Shown here: in pieces, positions 31,023-41,300 of the stretch
Layout: each line of letters starts with the position of its first letter
Numbering within the stretch: the stretch's first letter is position 1
Assembly (NCBI GenBank): GCA_021014325.1
Contig: CM037461.1
Span: 6,229,501-6,293,500, forward strand
Direction: 5' to 3'
Length of the DNA: 64,000 nucleotides
DNA from: Plazaster borealis
Taxonomy: Eukaryota; Echinodermata; Asteroidea; Forcipulatida; Labidiasteridae
Translations under genes and position numbers: made by a program
Notes under the pieces: model-generated
What the model was told of the DNA's origin: nothing
Seen by the model: the letters and a program-made list of their open reading frames with translations, nothing else
The model's database searches: none

Positions 31023-32049
31023 GAAAGTTATAGTTGAATATTAATATTGTGTACAATAAATCTTAACGTGTGAACAACTCAGCTGCAATAGTTGTAACAA
31101 GGACAAGCACACGTTTAGCGAGAACACTATTTCACCATGGATACATTGTAAAGGTTTAGGTTTTTACATATCAATGCACCCATGGTATAGCCCCTGATGA
31201 ACAAAGTTGAGCTTATGAGTACAAACCAACTGGATCTCGGCTCTTTCCGTAAATCTCTTTCGACATTAAACCCATTATTATAACTAATTGACTGCTGTTC
31301 ATTCACGGAACAACTTCCCGGTTGTCTTCCAAACAAGCCAATAATAAAAAAAATAATAATAAAAAAAAATAAAAAACCGGGTTAAAACATGTCAGTTTAA
31401 TTTGCATTACTGTTGTATTTGTAAAAACGCATACATCTTTGTATCTGTACGCACGTCAGATTATTTGATAACGGTAAATGGCATAACAACAGCGCTGTAA
31501 AGGGGTTCGTTAAGGAGACAAGGAATCGGAAACTACAGTTGTATCTGGGCATAAACGCCGCCACCCCCCCCCCCCCCCCCAACACCCTAACCACCCTCCT
31601 ATAATCCTGTGTGTTACCCTACTTTCGGTGCTGGATATACTAAATCGCAAACACTCACAAGTTCAGCATCGAACAATATGACCACGCGAACGTTGTTCGT
31701 TGAAAATAATGCGATGTTAATAAGGGAATAAAAGAGTAGGCGACGAGTTCTTAAACGGCCGTTTTGTGATAAAGGCCCGAGCCGAAGGCGACCTTATGTT
31801 AAAAAGCAATATAATATCACAATTATAGACAATGTCACACTGTTTCTTTTGCGAATTTTTCGAAGTTTGCAAATTTCCAAAAACTTTTGTAAAAATGTTT
31901 TGTGCGCGTCGGTCGGTGTGTATACGCGCGTGTACACACATATTACGCGCTGTTACTAATAGCTATGAATTGCGTTCTGCGTAATTTAAATTGGTGTACA
32001 TGAGCTTGCGCGCCCAACACGCGAAGCCAGCCGGTCTTAAACAGCTTCA
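31023..32049. other. Unassigned sequence with simple tracts
   Basis: AAATAATAAT-type A/T tract at about 31343-31375; a C run of about 18 at 31564-31581; alternating GTATACGCGCGTGTACACAC at 31919-31939, which could adopt Z-DNA. No exon recognised. Confidence 0.5.
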
Positions 32050-32330
32050 GCTGTGTCTTTATCAACCGTTTAAACACCCCCACGTGACGCGTTCTCCACC
32101 AATAGGAATAGCGAAACTGTCTGGGGTATTTATGAATAGGGTTTAATAATGTCAATGCTTGAAGGAAAAGTAGCACTAACATCTCGAAACCACCCAGGCA
32201 GAGATTGAGACGCCCGGAGACCAAAGACAACACAGCAACTCAAGTGTCAGGGCTCTCAGAGAGTCGTCGTTAACGTGCCGAGTTGACGGGGAGCGGACAG
32301 CTCAAGAAAATTGGGAATTAAAATGAAGGG
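32050..32330 (+). promoter_or_regulatory. Candidate promoter: CACGTGAC, CCAAT, TATTTATG
   Basis: In order: CAGCTGTG E-box (32049), CACGTGAC (32081-32088, USF/MITF-type), CCAAT (32099-32103), TATTTATG (32127-32134). The spacing (CCAAT about 26 bp upstream of the TATA-like motif) is plausible for a core promoter firing rightwards near 32155-32165. Downstream to about 32330 is GC-balanced non-repeat sequence without an ATG-led long ORF, which could be a 5' UTR exon. No transcript evidence is available. Confidence 0.35.
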
Positions 32331-32391
32331 ACTCCGGGGTTTGTGACTGGATGTACATTACTACCCTTGTCAAGATTGCACACCTTTCTTT

Positions 32392-32735
32392 TAAGCAACA
32401 CGTTTCCTTGGACAGGGCGCTTTGGGCTGTAACAAGCGTTTGTTTTGAAATGAATGTGGCTGGAAAGATGTTTTAGAAGTAAACTAATATTTAATGATCT
32501 ACACTATATGCCTCGAAATTGTATTGTTTTATTTTTACTTCCTGAACTAACACGGTCCGCCATTTTGTGGAGTCAAACATATTTGGTTCTACAAATTGGC
32601 GGACCTTGTTAGTTAAATGAGAATTGAAAGAAAAAACACCAAATTTCGATGCATATTAAATTGTTGTGTGGATCTTACAATTTTAAAACATCTTTCCAAC
32701 CATATTAATTTTCTAACGAGCGCTTTTTGTCCGAA
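32392..32735. mobile_element. Repeat B, diverged copy
   Basis: CAACACGTTTCCTTGGACAG, GCGCTTTGGGCTGTAACAAG, then GTCCGCCATTTTGTGGAGTC, and its partner TTCTACAAATTGGCGGACC. It ends AACGAGCGCTTTTTGTCCGA. Outer TTAA ends eroded. Confidence 0.82.
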
Positions 32736-32796
32736 GCACTGGCCAATATTTTTAATTCACATAGTGCCCACTCCTTTGTCTGTTGCTCTTCGTATT

Positions 32797-33130
32797 TGCG
32801 TGTGTCGTGGCTGAACTGTTACGAGCACCGGACTTAAGCTCTGGGTTAAATTTCATAGAGCTGCTTACTGTGCGAGTTTCCATTTCATAGCGCTGCTAAA
32901 ACCGTAAGCACACGGAAAGGCATGCTAACCTTCCGGTGCTTACTGTATGGAAATGAATGACGCAACAATGCAAATCCATGGTGAACGCGCTTGCTATCCT
33001 GTGAAATACGCTTACGCTTTAGCAAATTGTTCTGCTATAGTAAGCACGGAAAATGTGCTTACCGTTAAGCAGCGCTATGAAATTGCCCCAGGTGTTTCTG
33101 ATCAAGGTCGTGCACAGTCTGTTGGAACAT
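32797..33130 (+). repeat. tRNA-Leu SINE head split by repeat C
   Basis: GTGTGTCGTGGCTGAACTG and GAGCACCGGACTTAAGCTCT are the 5' half of the tRNA-Leu-like head. The expected continuation GGTGTTTCTGATCA appears only at 33090, after 246 bp of repeat C, followed by AGGTCGTGCACAGTCTG where the B box should be. So the head is broken in its anticodon arm. Confidence 0.72.
32845..33090. mobile_element. Repeat C: inverted-repeat element in a SINE
   Basis: Left end AAATTTCATAGAGCTGCTTA, right end TTAAGCAGCGCTATGAAATT. Internal subrepeats repeat the theme (TTTCATAGCGCTGCTAAAAC, CCGTAAGCACACGGAAAGG, GTAAGCACGGAAAATGTGCT). About 245 bp, non-coding, folds back on itself. Fragments with the same vocabulary occur at 43138 and perhaps 662. 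Confidence 0.75.
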
Positions 33131-33361
33131 AAGTTTTCCCTTCTGATTATTGAGAAGGGTTATTATTACGGTAGGTGCATATTTTATTCAAATCTGCCCT
33201 GATCTTCAAGCTCCATTTCCGAGTCTTTGGGGGTCCACTGTCGGCAGTGGTTTATAATAATAAGCCAATTTTTCACCTGATTGACCTTGACACAGAACTG
33301 CTAGGTAAAGGGAGCATCCTGTTTTTCTTCGATTCGTATTCTTCTTTCTAGTTGTGTATAA
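33131..33361. other. Unassigned spacer
   Basis: No feature recognised. Confidence 0.4.
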
Positions 33362-33600
33362 GTGGCTAGTCGTGTCGAGCGGTTAAGAGCACCGGATTCA
33401 AGCTCTTGTGTTTCTGATCAGCAGAGTGTGGGTTCGAGTCCCGGTCGTGGCATTTGGGTCATTGAGGAAGATACTTCACCATAGCTGCTTGTCATTCGAA
33501 TGTTACATTAGGCTGTAAGTCTCGTGTACTAGGATTGGTAGTACACGGTTAAATCGTGGAAAGGTAGGGGTTAACCCCGGTGTTTCTGGTTCACATAGCA
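33362..33600 (+). repeat. tRNA-Leu-derived SINE
   Basis: Head: TGTCGAGCGGTTAAGAGCAC, CGGATTCAAGCTCTTGTGTT, B box GGGTTCGAGTCCCGGTCGTG at 33430-33449. The anticodon-loop position reads CAA, as in tRNA-Leu. The body continues ACTTCACCATAGCTGC and ends near GGGGTTAACCCCGGTGTTTC. It has an internal RNA polymerase III promoter but is not a working tRNA, since acceptor pairing fails and a SINE body follows. Confidence 0.82.
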
Positions 33601-33960
33601 AACACCATTGATTACAGATTGTTTCAGTCATATCACCTACCCGCCGTACTATGTGAACGTTTAACTTCAACCCCCCTCCCCCGGAGAAAAAAAACATCAG
33701 TATCAGTTTTCTGCCCATTTGCGGGATATCCTTAATTTCCACATCAAATGGTGAACACGTAACCTCTCTATACGTCTTCTATTTCTTTGGTCCCGTCAAT
33801 CATAGGCTGCCGGCAATGTTTGCTTGTATTATTTGATAACAAAATAATAAATATAATCGAATGAATAAATAAATAAATATAAAATAATAATAAAGGAAAC
33901 AGTTCTATGGGGTACATGATGCACTTATTTTGGGACAGAATTGTTAGTCTACCCTTACCC
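33601..33960. other. Unassigned sequence
   Basis: C-rich patch at 33669-33681, AATAAATAAATA-type tract at 33850-33895. No exon recognised. Confidence 0.45.
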
Positions 33961-34225
33961 GTGGCGTGTTGTGGCTAAGCGGTTAAGAGCACCGGACTCA
34001 AACTCTGATGTTTCTGATCAGCAGAATGTGGGTTCGATTACCGTTCTTGAAAACTTGCGTCCTTTAGCAAGAAACTTAACAATTATGTAAAGCCGTTATA
34101 GGTCCAGTGTTTTGTGTAATGCGCGTAAAATAACTCACTTGTCGATAAGAAAAGGGATTTGCCCGGTGTTTCTGGCAGTGACTGATGAATGCCCCAAAGC
34201 ACCTTGTAAACCCCTTTTTTAGTTA
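33961..34225 (+). repeat. tRNA-Leu-derived SINE
   Basis: Head GTGTTGTGGCTAAGCGGTTA, AGAGCACCGGACTCAAACTC, B box GGGTTCGATTACC near 34030-34042. The body includes TGTAAAGCCGTTATAGGTCC and GCCCGGTGTTTCTGGCAG. It is collinear with the copy at 33362 and with the minus-strand copy at 43770-43947. Confidence 0.85.
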
Positions 34226-35289
34226 TGTTTTTCAAGCGTATTCACTTGGAAGTCAGGGAAATTGGGATTTTAGATAAATTCATACGTATAGTAATTAACA
34301 ACAATACTTAATTAGTTAATTGGTGACTGGTATGCTCAGTACTTGAGCATTATAATGTGCGACATAAATCGGTCTAATAATTCAAAATGTGTCTGCTTGT
34401 TTCAGTGCCTCGAGTACCTTTAGTTATGTGCGCTTTTTAAGACCGTTATATTATTGCTATATCTTGTTAAAACAAACAAGGATATAAACATAAACATGGT
34501 AACAACAATAAAACATACAGAATAGGAAGAAAACAATATCAAACAAAATACATTTTAACTAAATTACTCATCACTGAGTGTACGGATTTCTAGATCAACT
34601 TCGCCTTAACAGCTTTGGCGGTAAGGATAATTATGATGTTTCGAGTCAGTTACTTCAATTAATGTGTCAACAATTCCTTCGTGGGTGGCAGCCGAAGGAA
34701 TTAGAATGTTTTTCTCAGCCCGTGGATTTAATATCAGAAGTAGCTGTGGGAAACTAATAAACCCATGGGACGGACACAGACCTCGACAGAAGTATAACTG
34801 GAACAACAATACTTTCATGTATGATTGATCTATTTTATTTTGATATTTTTTGGGGGGCGGTTGCTTAGAAGGTTTTTCAAGAGTCTCAACGGGTTCAGTG
34901 ACTTGTGATGAAAGAGTAATGTCTCAGAATGACTGTATACATGTTAACTATTGATCGGGCGCTCCGCTTTGAAACCGACATCAGTCAAAATTTCACAAAA
35001 TCAGCATCAGAAAATAATGCCTACCAATTTAATTAGTTGAGGAAAGACAAACAAAACAGTATAATCATCGTTCATAGGCTGCCATCGTTGAGTTCAAACA
35101 TTGGAAACGAGCAAGCGCGTACGCGCCACGCACAGCTCTCATCCAATTATAGCTCTTCAATATTGACCTCATTGAGGGCGCTGTTCGAGCTTGTGATGTC
35201 ACATGCAAAGGGGTATATTGGTGGACCAGTTGCAATAGTTGCGTCGTTTTAAGCTTTCACCCATCACAGAGTGACCCTTATGGCATTAA
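34226..35289. other. Unassigned 1.06 kb
   Basis: No gene recognised. 35090-35240 is somewhat CpG-enriched (GCGCGTACGCGCCACGCACA). Nothing else can be supported. Confidence 0.5.
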
Positions 35290-35430
35290 AACAGTATTAA
35301 CCCCCTGTAACCAAGCCATTTATTTGATTTATTTAAACCACGTCAGCTTTCTATGGAGTACGGTATACAACCAACATGTGCTGCCAAGCAAAATCAATTA
35401 CAAGATCCATATCTGCCCTGAATACGTGCA
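35290..35430 (-). repeat. SINE tail, degenerate
   Basis: TCAGCTTTCTATGGAGTACG, GTATACAACCAACATG and AGATCCATATCTGCCCTGAA match, with changes, the minus-strand SINE body at 48950-49045 (TCAGCTCCCTGGGGAGTTTA, CAGCCTGTGCTGC, ATCTCTGCCCTTACAGG). Confidence 0.5.
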
Positions 35431-35600
35431 CTCTAAAAACTTCCGGGTCAGTATTAATCTATATCCGGGTCCCTTGGGGCCTGACCCATTTTCGGGTCAG
35501 GCTGACCCGGGAAGAGGTGAAACAGTGGGATTTGAACTCAGTTTCTGGGTCAATTTTAACCAATTATAGGTCAATATGGCCCATAATCTGTTTTAATCAA
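35431..35600. repeat. Repeat J, copy 3
   Basis: Starts CACTCTAAAAACTTCCGGGT and carries CTGACCCATTTTCGGGTCAG, GCTGACCCGGGAAG and TCTGGGTCAATTTTAACC. Non-coding. Confidence 0.65.
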
Positions 35601-35776
35601 AACAAATACAGAAATACAAAAAAAAAAAAATGGTTTGTGTGTGTGCCGTAATGCTTCAAAATCAGCACGCCATGCTGGTTGCCGGTGTTGCTTGGACTCA
35701 GATTTCACCCAGAATTGTATGCGTGCCGATTATGCGCACTTGAACATGCATAATGGGCTGTTAAAGTTCATGTGTT

Positions 35777-36156
35777 AAAGGCATCGTACACGTTTGGAAA
35801 TTGTCAAAGACCAGTGTTCTCACTTGGTGTATCCCAGCATATGCATAAAATAACAAGCCTGTGAAAATTTGGGCTCATTTGGTCATCGAAGTTGCAAGAA
35901 AATGATGAAAGAAAAAACACCCTTGTTTAATGTACACATTTGTGTGCTTTCAGATAAAATAATACACACAATTTTGTAAGAATTATTTTATTATTTTAAT
36001 GAGGTATTACATATTTCTCAAAAACTACGTTACTTCAGAGGGAGTCGTTTGTCACAATGTTTTACACTATCAACAGCTCTCTGTTGCTCGTTACCAACTA
36101 AGTTGTTATGCACATATATATTTTGAGTAATTACCAAACGTGTACGATGCCTTTAA
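35777..36156 (+). mobile_element. Repeat A, copy 5
   Basis: TTAA at both ends (TGTGTTAAAGGCATCGTACA and TGTACGATGCCTTTAAGAAC). Full interior apart from small changes around 35940-36000. Confidence 0.9.
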
Positions 36157-36165
36157 GAACATGTG

Positions 36166-36212
36166 TCGAGAGCGGGACTTGAGTCTAGTGCGATAGACCA
36201 CTCAGCCAGGGC
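36166..36212 (-). repeat. tRNA-like fragment
   Basis: The minus strand reads GGCTGAGTGGTCTATCGCAC and TAGACTCAAGTCCCG, like the A-box and anticodon half of a tRNA-Leu or tRNA-Ser. No B box follows, so it is a remnant. Confidence 0.5.
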
Positions 36213-36370
36213 AAGCCATAAATAATATCAATACATACTGTGCTTGCAAGTAAAAGAAAAACACATGTAAATCGAACAAAAGTGAAGGATGTAAGGCTTT
36301 ACCAAATCTGAAGAAACGCTGGCTTATTAAGCTACACGCCTTATTCTGACACCCCAAGTATATATTCCAA

Positions 36371-36395
36371 ATCCTAACCCTAACCCTAACCTTAA
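36371..36395. repeat. Short interstitial telomere-type repeat
   Basis: CCTAACCCTAACCCTAACC is about three and a half units of (CCCTAA), the animal telomere motif. Confidence 0.8.
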
Positions 36396-36409
36396 TCATA
36401 ACATGTAAA

Positions 36410-36545
36410 TCGAGGGGGGAGGGGGCTGGAGGGGGCTGTGGGGGGAGGGGGGGGGTCGGCATAAAGAGTTTTCGGAACATGGGGTTATCAGAACAGGGTT
36501 GTCGGAATATAAGGTTGTCGGAACATAGGGTAGTTGGAACATAGA
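36410..36545. repeat. G-rich tract and 18-bp tandem repeat
   Basis: 36413-36455 is mainly G runs (GGGGGAGGGGGGGGG). 36462-36545 has about four diverged units of GTTGTCGGAACATAGGG. Confidence 0.75.
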
Positions 36546-37767
36546 GCAGTCACCGCTTATTAAACAGTTCGTTTATTAGCAACGCTTCAACCAGCAGGTG
36601 CTGTTCTATATTATTGTTTCTCCTTCAGCATTATTGTAATAACATCCTTATTTCCAAGTGTCGAATGTATCAGTTTCACTTTTCTCCTATCAGACACGCA
36701 ATTGAAAAATAACAAAATATATAAATACATAGAATAAACATAAATCAGTTTTTGAAATAGGAGCACAAACAGTCAACATTAACCAGATATTTTTATGAAA
36801 ATAGTTTCAAATTTCAACAAAAATATTATAGTATTATTAGCATTTCTATATAAATTTGATATCCACCACTGTTCCAGGTAGCCAAAAGCCCCAGTATTTT
36901 TGAAAGACACTCTCCTGTACCCTCAATATTACGTGCTTGAAATTGATGTTCATAAATAACCCGAGATTCACCTAGATCTATTTATTGTGTTTTTTAACCG
37001 GCTGTTCACTGCGCTGCCCAGGAATATCCAGAAGTCATCAAATTATGATTCCAGATGGTTACAGAGATGAAAACGCACCGCCTACTACCATCATTGCTTT
37101 ATTGTGTGACAGCTCATATATTTCATTTTTATTTTGTTTTAATACCGGGATTCTTATTTATTGATCTCTTGATTCACACCAGAAAGAAGAAAATAACAGT
37201 AGTCATAATTTTAAAATAAAATAAAACTATAAGTTGTAACAATTAAGTTACACATTAATTAAAATACCTTAGTCGTGGCACAGTGCAGAGAGTGCTCCAT
37301 TTTCTAAATAATTTAGTGATGTGGCCGTTTGAGGCGTACATAAATTTCTCCGAAATGAAGTATTTTTGTGTTGAAATGTTCAGGTTCTTTGTTGAAGGAA
37401 ATGTTATTATATCCCCTCACCTACTACTGCATGTTCATACTAATACTATACTCTGGAATGGTGATGTCCTTGGACTCAACAAAGCTAATTGGAAAAGCTA
37501 ACGTATAATAAAATGGCGTCGACAAAAAGTTATAAACACAAAACAGCGCCATCTCGTGTTGACAAAAGTTATTGATGCGTGCGAAATAAAATACGCTACA
37601 GATTGATTAAAATACTGATCGTTTTCAAGTCGGGCAAGAAAAAACCCAAAATACAAATAATTACAACAATCAATATAAATCATACATCAATATAAAGTCA
37701 TACATACTGGTTGGTTCATACAAGTACCGAACATAATTATGGTACTCGTTCGGCGAGTAGGACCTTC
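36546..37767. other. Unassigned 1.2 kb
   Basis: AT-rich. 37265-37500 contains a 72-residue ORF with no family signal. A motif AAATGGCG lies near 37511. Nothing else recognised. Confidence 0.5.
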
Positions 37768-38260
37768 GACTACTTGTGCGGATACTTGTACGAGTACGGG
37801 TACGTGTATACGAGTACCCGTTGAGTACTATTACTTGTTCTTATACGAGTACTTGTAAGAGTACTTGTAAGAGTATTTGTAAGAGTACCTGTAAGAGTAC
37901 CTGTACGAGTAAGCTTGCGGGTACTTGTGCGAGTACTTGTACGAGTACTTTCACGTGTATTTTACGAGTACTTGGACGTGTATTTGTATACGAGCTTTTT
38001 TTAGTCCTACTTGTACTCGCACTTGTCCTTCTGCTTGCACTTGTACGTGTACTTGTACGATTAATTGTACGACAAGTACACAAAGAAGAAGGCTACTCTC
38101 GTACGAGAAGGAGTACATACAACTGAATCAAGATTGCTACTAGTCTGGTATACGTATTATAGTGCGTATCAATTATAGTAGTCTGGAACGAGTACAGATA
38201 GCTAGACGGGTACTCGTATAATGTGAATGCTCGTACGAGTACGAGCGAGTACCAGTGAAG
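37768..38260. repeat. GTACGAG/ACTTGTA hexamer-based satellite
   Basis: Degenerate tandem repeat of GAGTACTTGTAC (12 bp, two related hexamers), densest at 37790-38060 and trailing off to 38260. It contains many short palindromes (GTAC, AGTACT, CGAGTACTCG). Cys/Thr/Ser-rich ORFs in it are translations of the repeat. Confidence 0.9.
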
Positions 38261-38559
38261 AAAACAAATGTCATGGAGTAAAACAACGAACAAAAAAATA
38301 GTTAAATAAGTTTACACTGACAAAAAAAAGGTAGTAGAGTGCGACTAGAGAAGAGTACTAGTGTTTGTAATTACAAATACGAGCACGATCTCGATTACAT
38401 ACACTGCAAAAACTGTGGTGTTAAATTTCCAACACCAAGTTTTATTTATTCTTTTGGAATTAAAGTCGGTGTCATATTGACACCAACAGCATTGATTTGC
38501 AATCCAAACACTGGTGTTACATAATACTGGTGTTAATTTTGAGCAAAGCGCATGCGTGT

Positions 38560-38717
38560 GTCGAATGGAGCCCTGTGATTGGTCAAGACGAAATTATGGG
38601 ATGCGCTGCCGGAGTAGTGTAGTGCAAACAGACAGCGTGTCAGAGAAAGTTTCGCACGCTGTCACACAGAATTATACCAAGAAATAGTGTTCTGAACAAT
38701 TGTTTTTGATAACCAAC
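38560..38717 (+). promoter_or_regulatory. Probable promoter and 5' UTR of the element-borne gene
   Basis: An inverted CCAAT box (TGATTGGTCAAGACG, near 38577-38591) lies about 130 bp upstream of the ATG. The interval is CpG-rich compared with the rest of the element. No TATA box. The initiation context is AACCAACATGCC, a good animal start context. Confidence 0.5.
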
Positions 38718-39658
38718 ATGCCTATAGCAAGATTGAGCGACGCTCAAAGGACCATCCGGAAGTTAGTCCCATTCAGGGGGGACCACGACGAGTTTGCGGA
38801 TCTTGGTAAGTGATTTAGTTATGAGAAGCTTTTTTTCAGTTTCGCCCGAGCGGTGCGGGGCGAATTAACGATCTTAAGTGTGTGGGGCGAATGGTACAAC
38901 ACAATTGTCACGTAGAACCTTAACCGACGACGTGTCAGAACACGTCCCATTAATAGTACGTTGATGTCAGTTTGTGGTGTGTGAATGCATGGTGGTGGAT
39001 TGGCTTACAATGTCGTACTCGTAGTATGGAAGTACTGTATGTGGACGTAGCTAGAAATGTTTAAATCATGGATTCTAATTCTACCTCCATGGTTAAATCG
39101 ACAAACTTGTGAAATCTTTCTTGTTCTTTACCACAATCAAGCTTACAGTACAAGTCAATACAAATAACATTGAAACTTCCATAATACTGAGGACTCAAAC
39201 GAGGACTCAAACGAGACCCGACCGAGTGATATGGTAAGGTCTTAGGATAGGAGGGATGAATAAGGCAAAAGTTCAGAATCCTTCAAATATTTCAAAATTA
39301 CCTAAATAATTGTTGTCTATTTTCTTTCTTTTTTTCCACAGTGAAAACAAAGTTTCAAATAGATAAAGATCAAGATGTTATTTTGTTGATGATAAAGATG
39401 TTGCCAGCATTGATGCTGATGTCATAAATGATGTTCTCCAATCAGATCAGAGGATAACGATGATGGTGCTGAAGGATGAGTGGGGTGAGTACTGAGCATA
39501 AATATTTTAGCAACCTTGTACTGGGCCCGAACTGAAACCGTCATTTTATTTTAATATATAGTATACAAATCTGATTTGGCTGCATGAACGAACCTTGTCA
39601 ACAAGTAACCTGGACAAAAATAAAGACCAATGTCTACCATAACATATAAATTTCTTTT

Positions 39659-39765
39659 TGCCCTTCACTGATGTGTGATAAGTACTGTATACGCAGTGCA
39701 TTTTTTTCTTCTTCTGCAGGACCCAAAATGCACAGAGATAGTGCTTATCACATACCGGTGAAGGG
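39659..39765. mobile_element. Short hairpin element in intron 2
   Basis: GCCCTTCACTGATGTGTGAT and AAGTACTGTATACGCAGTGC are inverted against GCACAGAGATAGTGCTTATC and ACATACCGGTGAAGGG, with arms of about 45 bp. It lies wholly within intron 2 of the element-borne gene. Confidence 0.7.
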
Positions 39766-39898
39766 AAAAACAAAAAATATATTAATTTCCCCGCTGTATT
39801 TTTACATCTATTTTAATACCCTTTTATTTTATTGCCTAATGGTATGGAAAATAAACCTGAACCTGAAACCTGAAGTCAATATTCTATCTAATTTTCAG
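39766..39898 (+). other. Intron 2 remainder with LINE-tail-like motif
   Basis: TGGAAAATAAACCTGAACCT then GAAACCTGAA resembles the AATAAACCTGAACCTGA-type tail of some non-LTR elements. It then runs to the exon 3 acceptor. Low confidence. Confidence 0.3.
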
Positions 39899-40047
39899 CT
39901 CCCTGTAGTCGTGAGCCAAGTATCATCAGTGACACAACTGGAATTATCAGCCCCAGTGATGAGTGTTCATCAGAAAGTAGCCCCATATCAACCAAAGAGA
40001 GCGAGATTCATATCACCAACTCGAAGGACACAAACATATGTTGGTGA

Positions 40048-40850
40048 CTCATTTGCATGCTTATATTATATCTCCCTAAAATATACATGTTTACTGGGAT
40101 CAAATCAAAATAAAGTGTGTAAACCTTTTCTTCCATCCTGAAAATGTAAAACTCAAACGACAATAACATGTTAGCTATAGACACAAACAAAGAAGTTTTG
40201 ATTATTGGGCATATCCTGCAGTTAAAAGACAAAAGAGGTGTTTTATTTTATGTAACCTTGTATTTTTGAATATATCTTTTGCTGGTTGTCATTAAGATTA
40301 TTCAGTATTGTCATGATTATTCAATAGGCTAAAGTAAATGTCAATGATTATTCATTAAACATAAAACTACTTTACAGATTGGTAATCTCTTGTCGTGTGA
40401 CTACTAACAAGGATTTAAAAATTGTTTTCATACTGTTTAGCTTTCAGAAGTACATTATAGCTTCCACAGCTGTTTTATACAATTTTTCCTGTTATGGCGT
40501 TATGGTGTTATGCTAGTTTTTGTTGCTCATACTATAATCAGTAGTGCTAATTTTCTTGATCCTTGAAATCAAAGTGCACTTTATTCTTGCCAAATGATGT
40601 TAAATGCTTTGTATTGATGGTTTAGACTTTCCTGTAAATTTCCATTGATTACTTTTGATTTGATTAGTATCATTTGTATGATTATTGTTTAAAAATGAAT
40701 GATTTATTCCATATTTATATTTTGAAGCAATAATATCAGAAGTTTATATACAAGAACAAATCGTCTTGTCATTACTTGTGTTGTTATTAATACACCACTT
40801 TGAGATAAATTGACACCATATTTTGGTTTTACAGTTAAAACCAGTTTTAT
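40048..40850 (+). other. 3' flank of the element-borne gene
   Basis: AT-rich; no second gene. AATAAAG at 40109 could act as a poly(A) signal about 60 bp after the stop. Otherwise nothing recognised. Confidence 0.4.
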
Positions 40851-41300
40851 TGAATGTATTTAATTCCAGGTACCCTACTGGTGGTGAGTAACACCAAACT
40901 TCTAACCCGGTCCACATAATTGGATTTAATTTACTCCCTGTCTTGGTGTGGATTTATACACCCTAATTGGTGTTAAACAATTTAAGTCCAAAGTTGGTGT
41001 TGTTTAACACCAGCATTCTTGCCCAATATAAACACCGCGATTGGTGTTAAATTAATTTAATTCCAAAATTTGTGTTATTTAACACCAGCATTCTTGCCCA
41101 ATATAAACACCGTGATTGGTGTTAAATTGTTTTAATTCCAAAATTGGTGTTGTTTAACACCAGCATTCTTGCCCAATATAAACACCACTTTGGAATTAAA
41201 TTACTCCCCCTTTGGTGTTAGATTTCTACACCGATATTAGTGTTAACTTATTTTGATTCCAAAATAGGTGTTGCTTAACACCGAAATTCTTGCCCAATAT
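40851..41300. repeat. 75-bp tandem array at the right end of the element
   Basis: CAGCATTCTTGCCCAATATA starts at 41011, 41086 and 41161, exactly 75 bp apart, with AACACCGYGATTGGTGTTAA and TTTAATTCCAAAATTGGTGT in each unit. A more diverged unit follows at about 41283. Each unit contains inverted pairs of TGGTGTTA and TAACACCA. Confidence 0.9.

Larger units (their letters stand above)
38718..40047 (+). pseudogene. Three-exon gene inside the element, PB1/ubiquitin-fold-like, one frameshift
   Basis: Exon 1 38718-38805 (MPIARLSDAQRTIRKLVPFR, GDHDEFADL), donor GTAAGT, phase 1. Exon 2 39342-39484, acceptor TTTTTTCCACAG, donor GTGAGT. Exon 3 39899-40047, acceptor AATTTTCAG, stop TGA. Exon 2 begins VKTKFQIDKDQDVILL, then needs a one-base gain to continue DDKDVASIDADVINDVLQSD and RITMMVLKDEWG. 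With that correction both junctions are phase 1 and exon 3 reads in frame (APCSREPSIISDTTGIISPS, DECSSESSPISTKE), a Ser-rich acidic tail. The block LK.KF.I..D.DV.L.D.D...ID..V.......I...VL resembles PB1/CIDE-N-type beta-grasp domains (inference from pattern). Total about 126 residues. A single deletion near 39385-39390 probably kills this copy. Confidence 0.68.

Noticed and set aside
30776..31037. Val/Arg/Thr-rich ORFs on both strands
   Set aside because: All are readings of one trinucleotide microsatellite.
33961..34050. Functional tRNA-Leu(CAA) genes at 33362, 33961 and 43855
   Set aside because: A and B boxes and anticodon loop are recognisable, but the stems have mismatches and each continues into a SINE body.
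37776..38126. Cys/Thr/Ser-rich ORFs resembling a cysteine-rich secreted protein
   Set aside because: They are translations of the 12-bp GTACGAG satellite.
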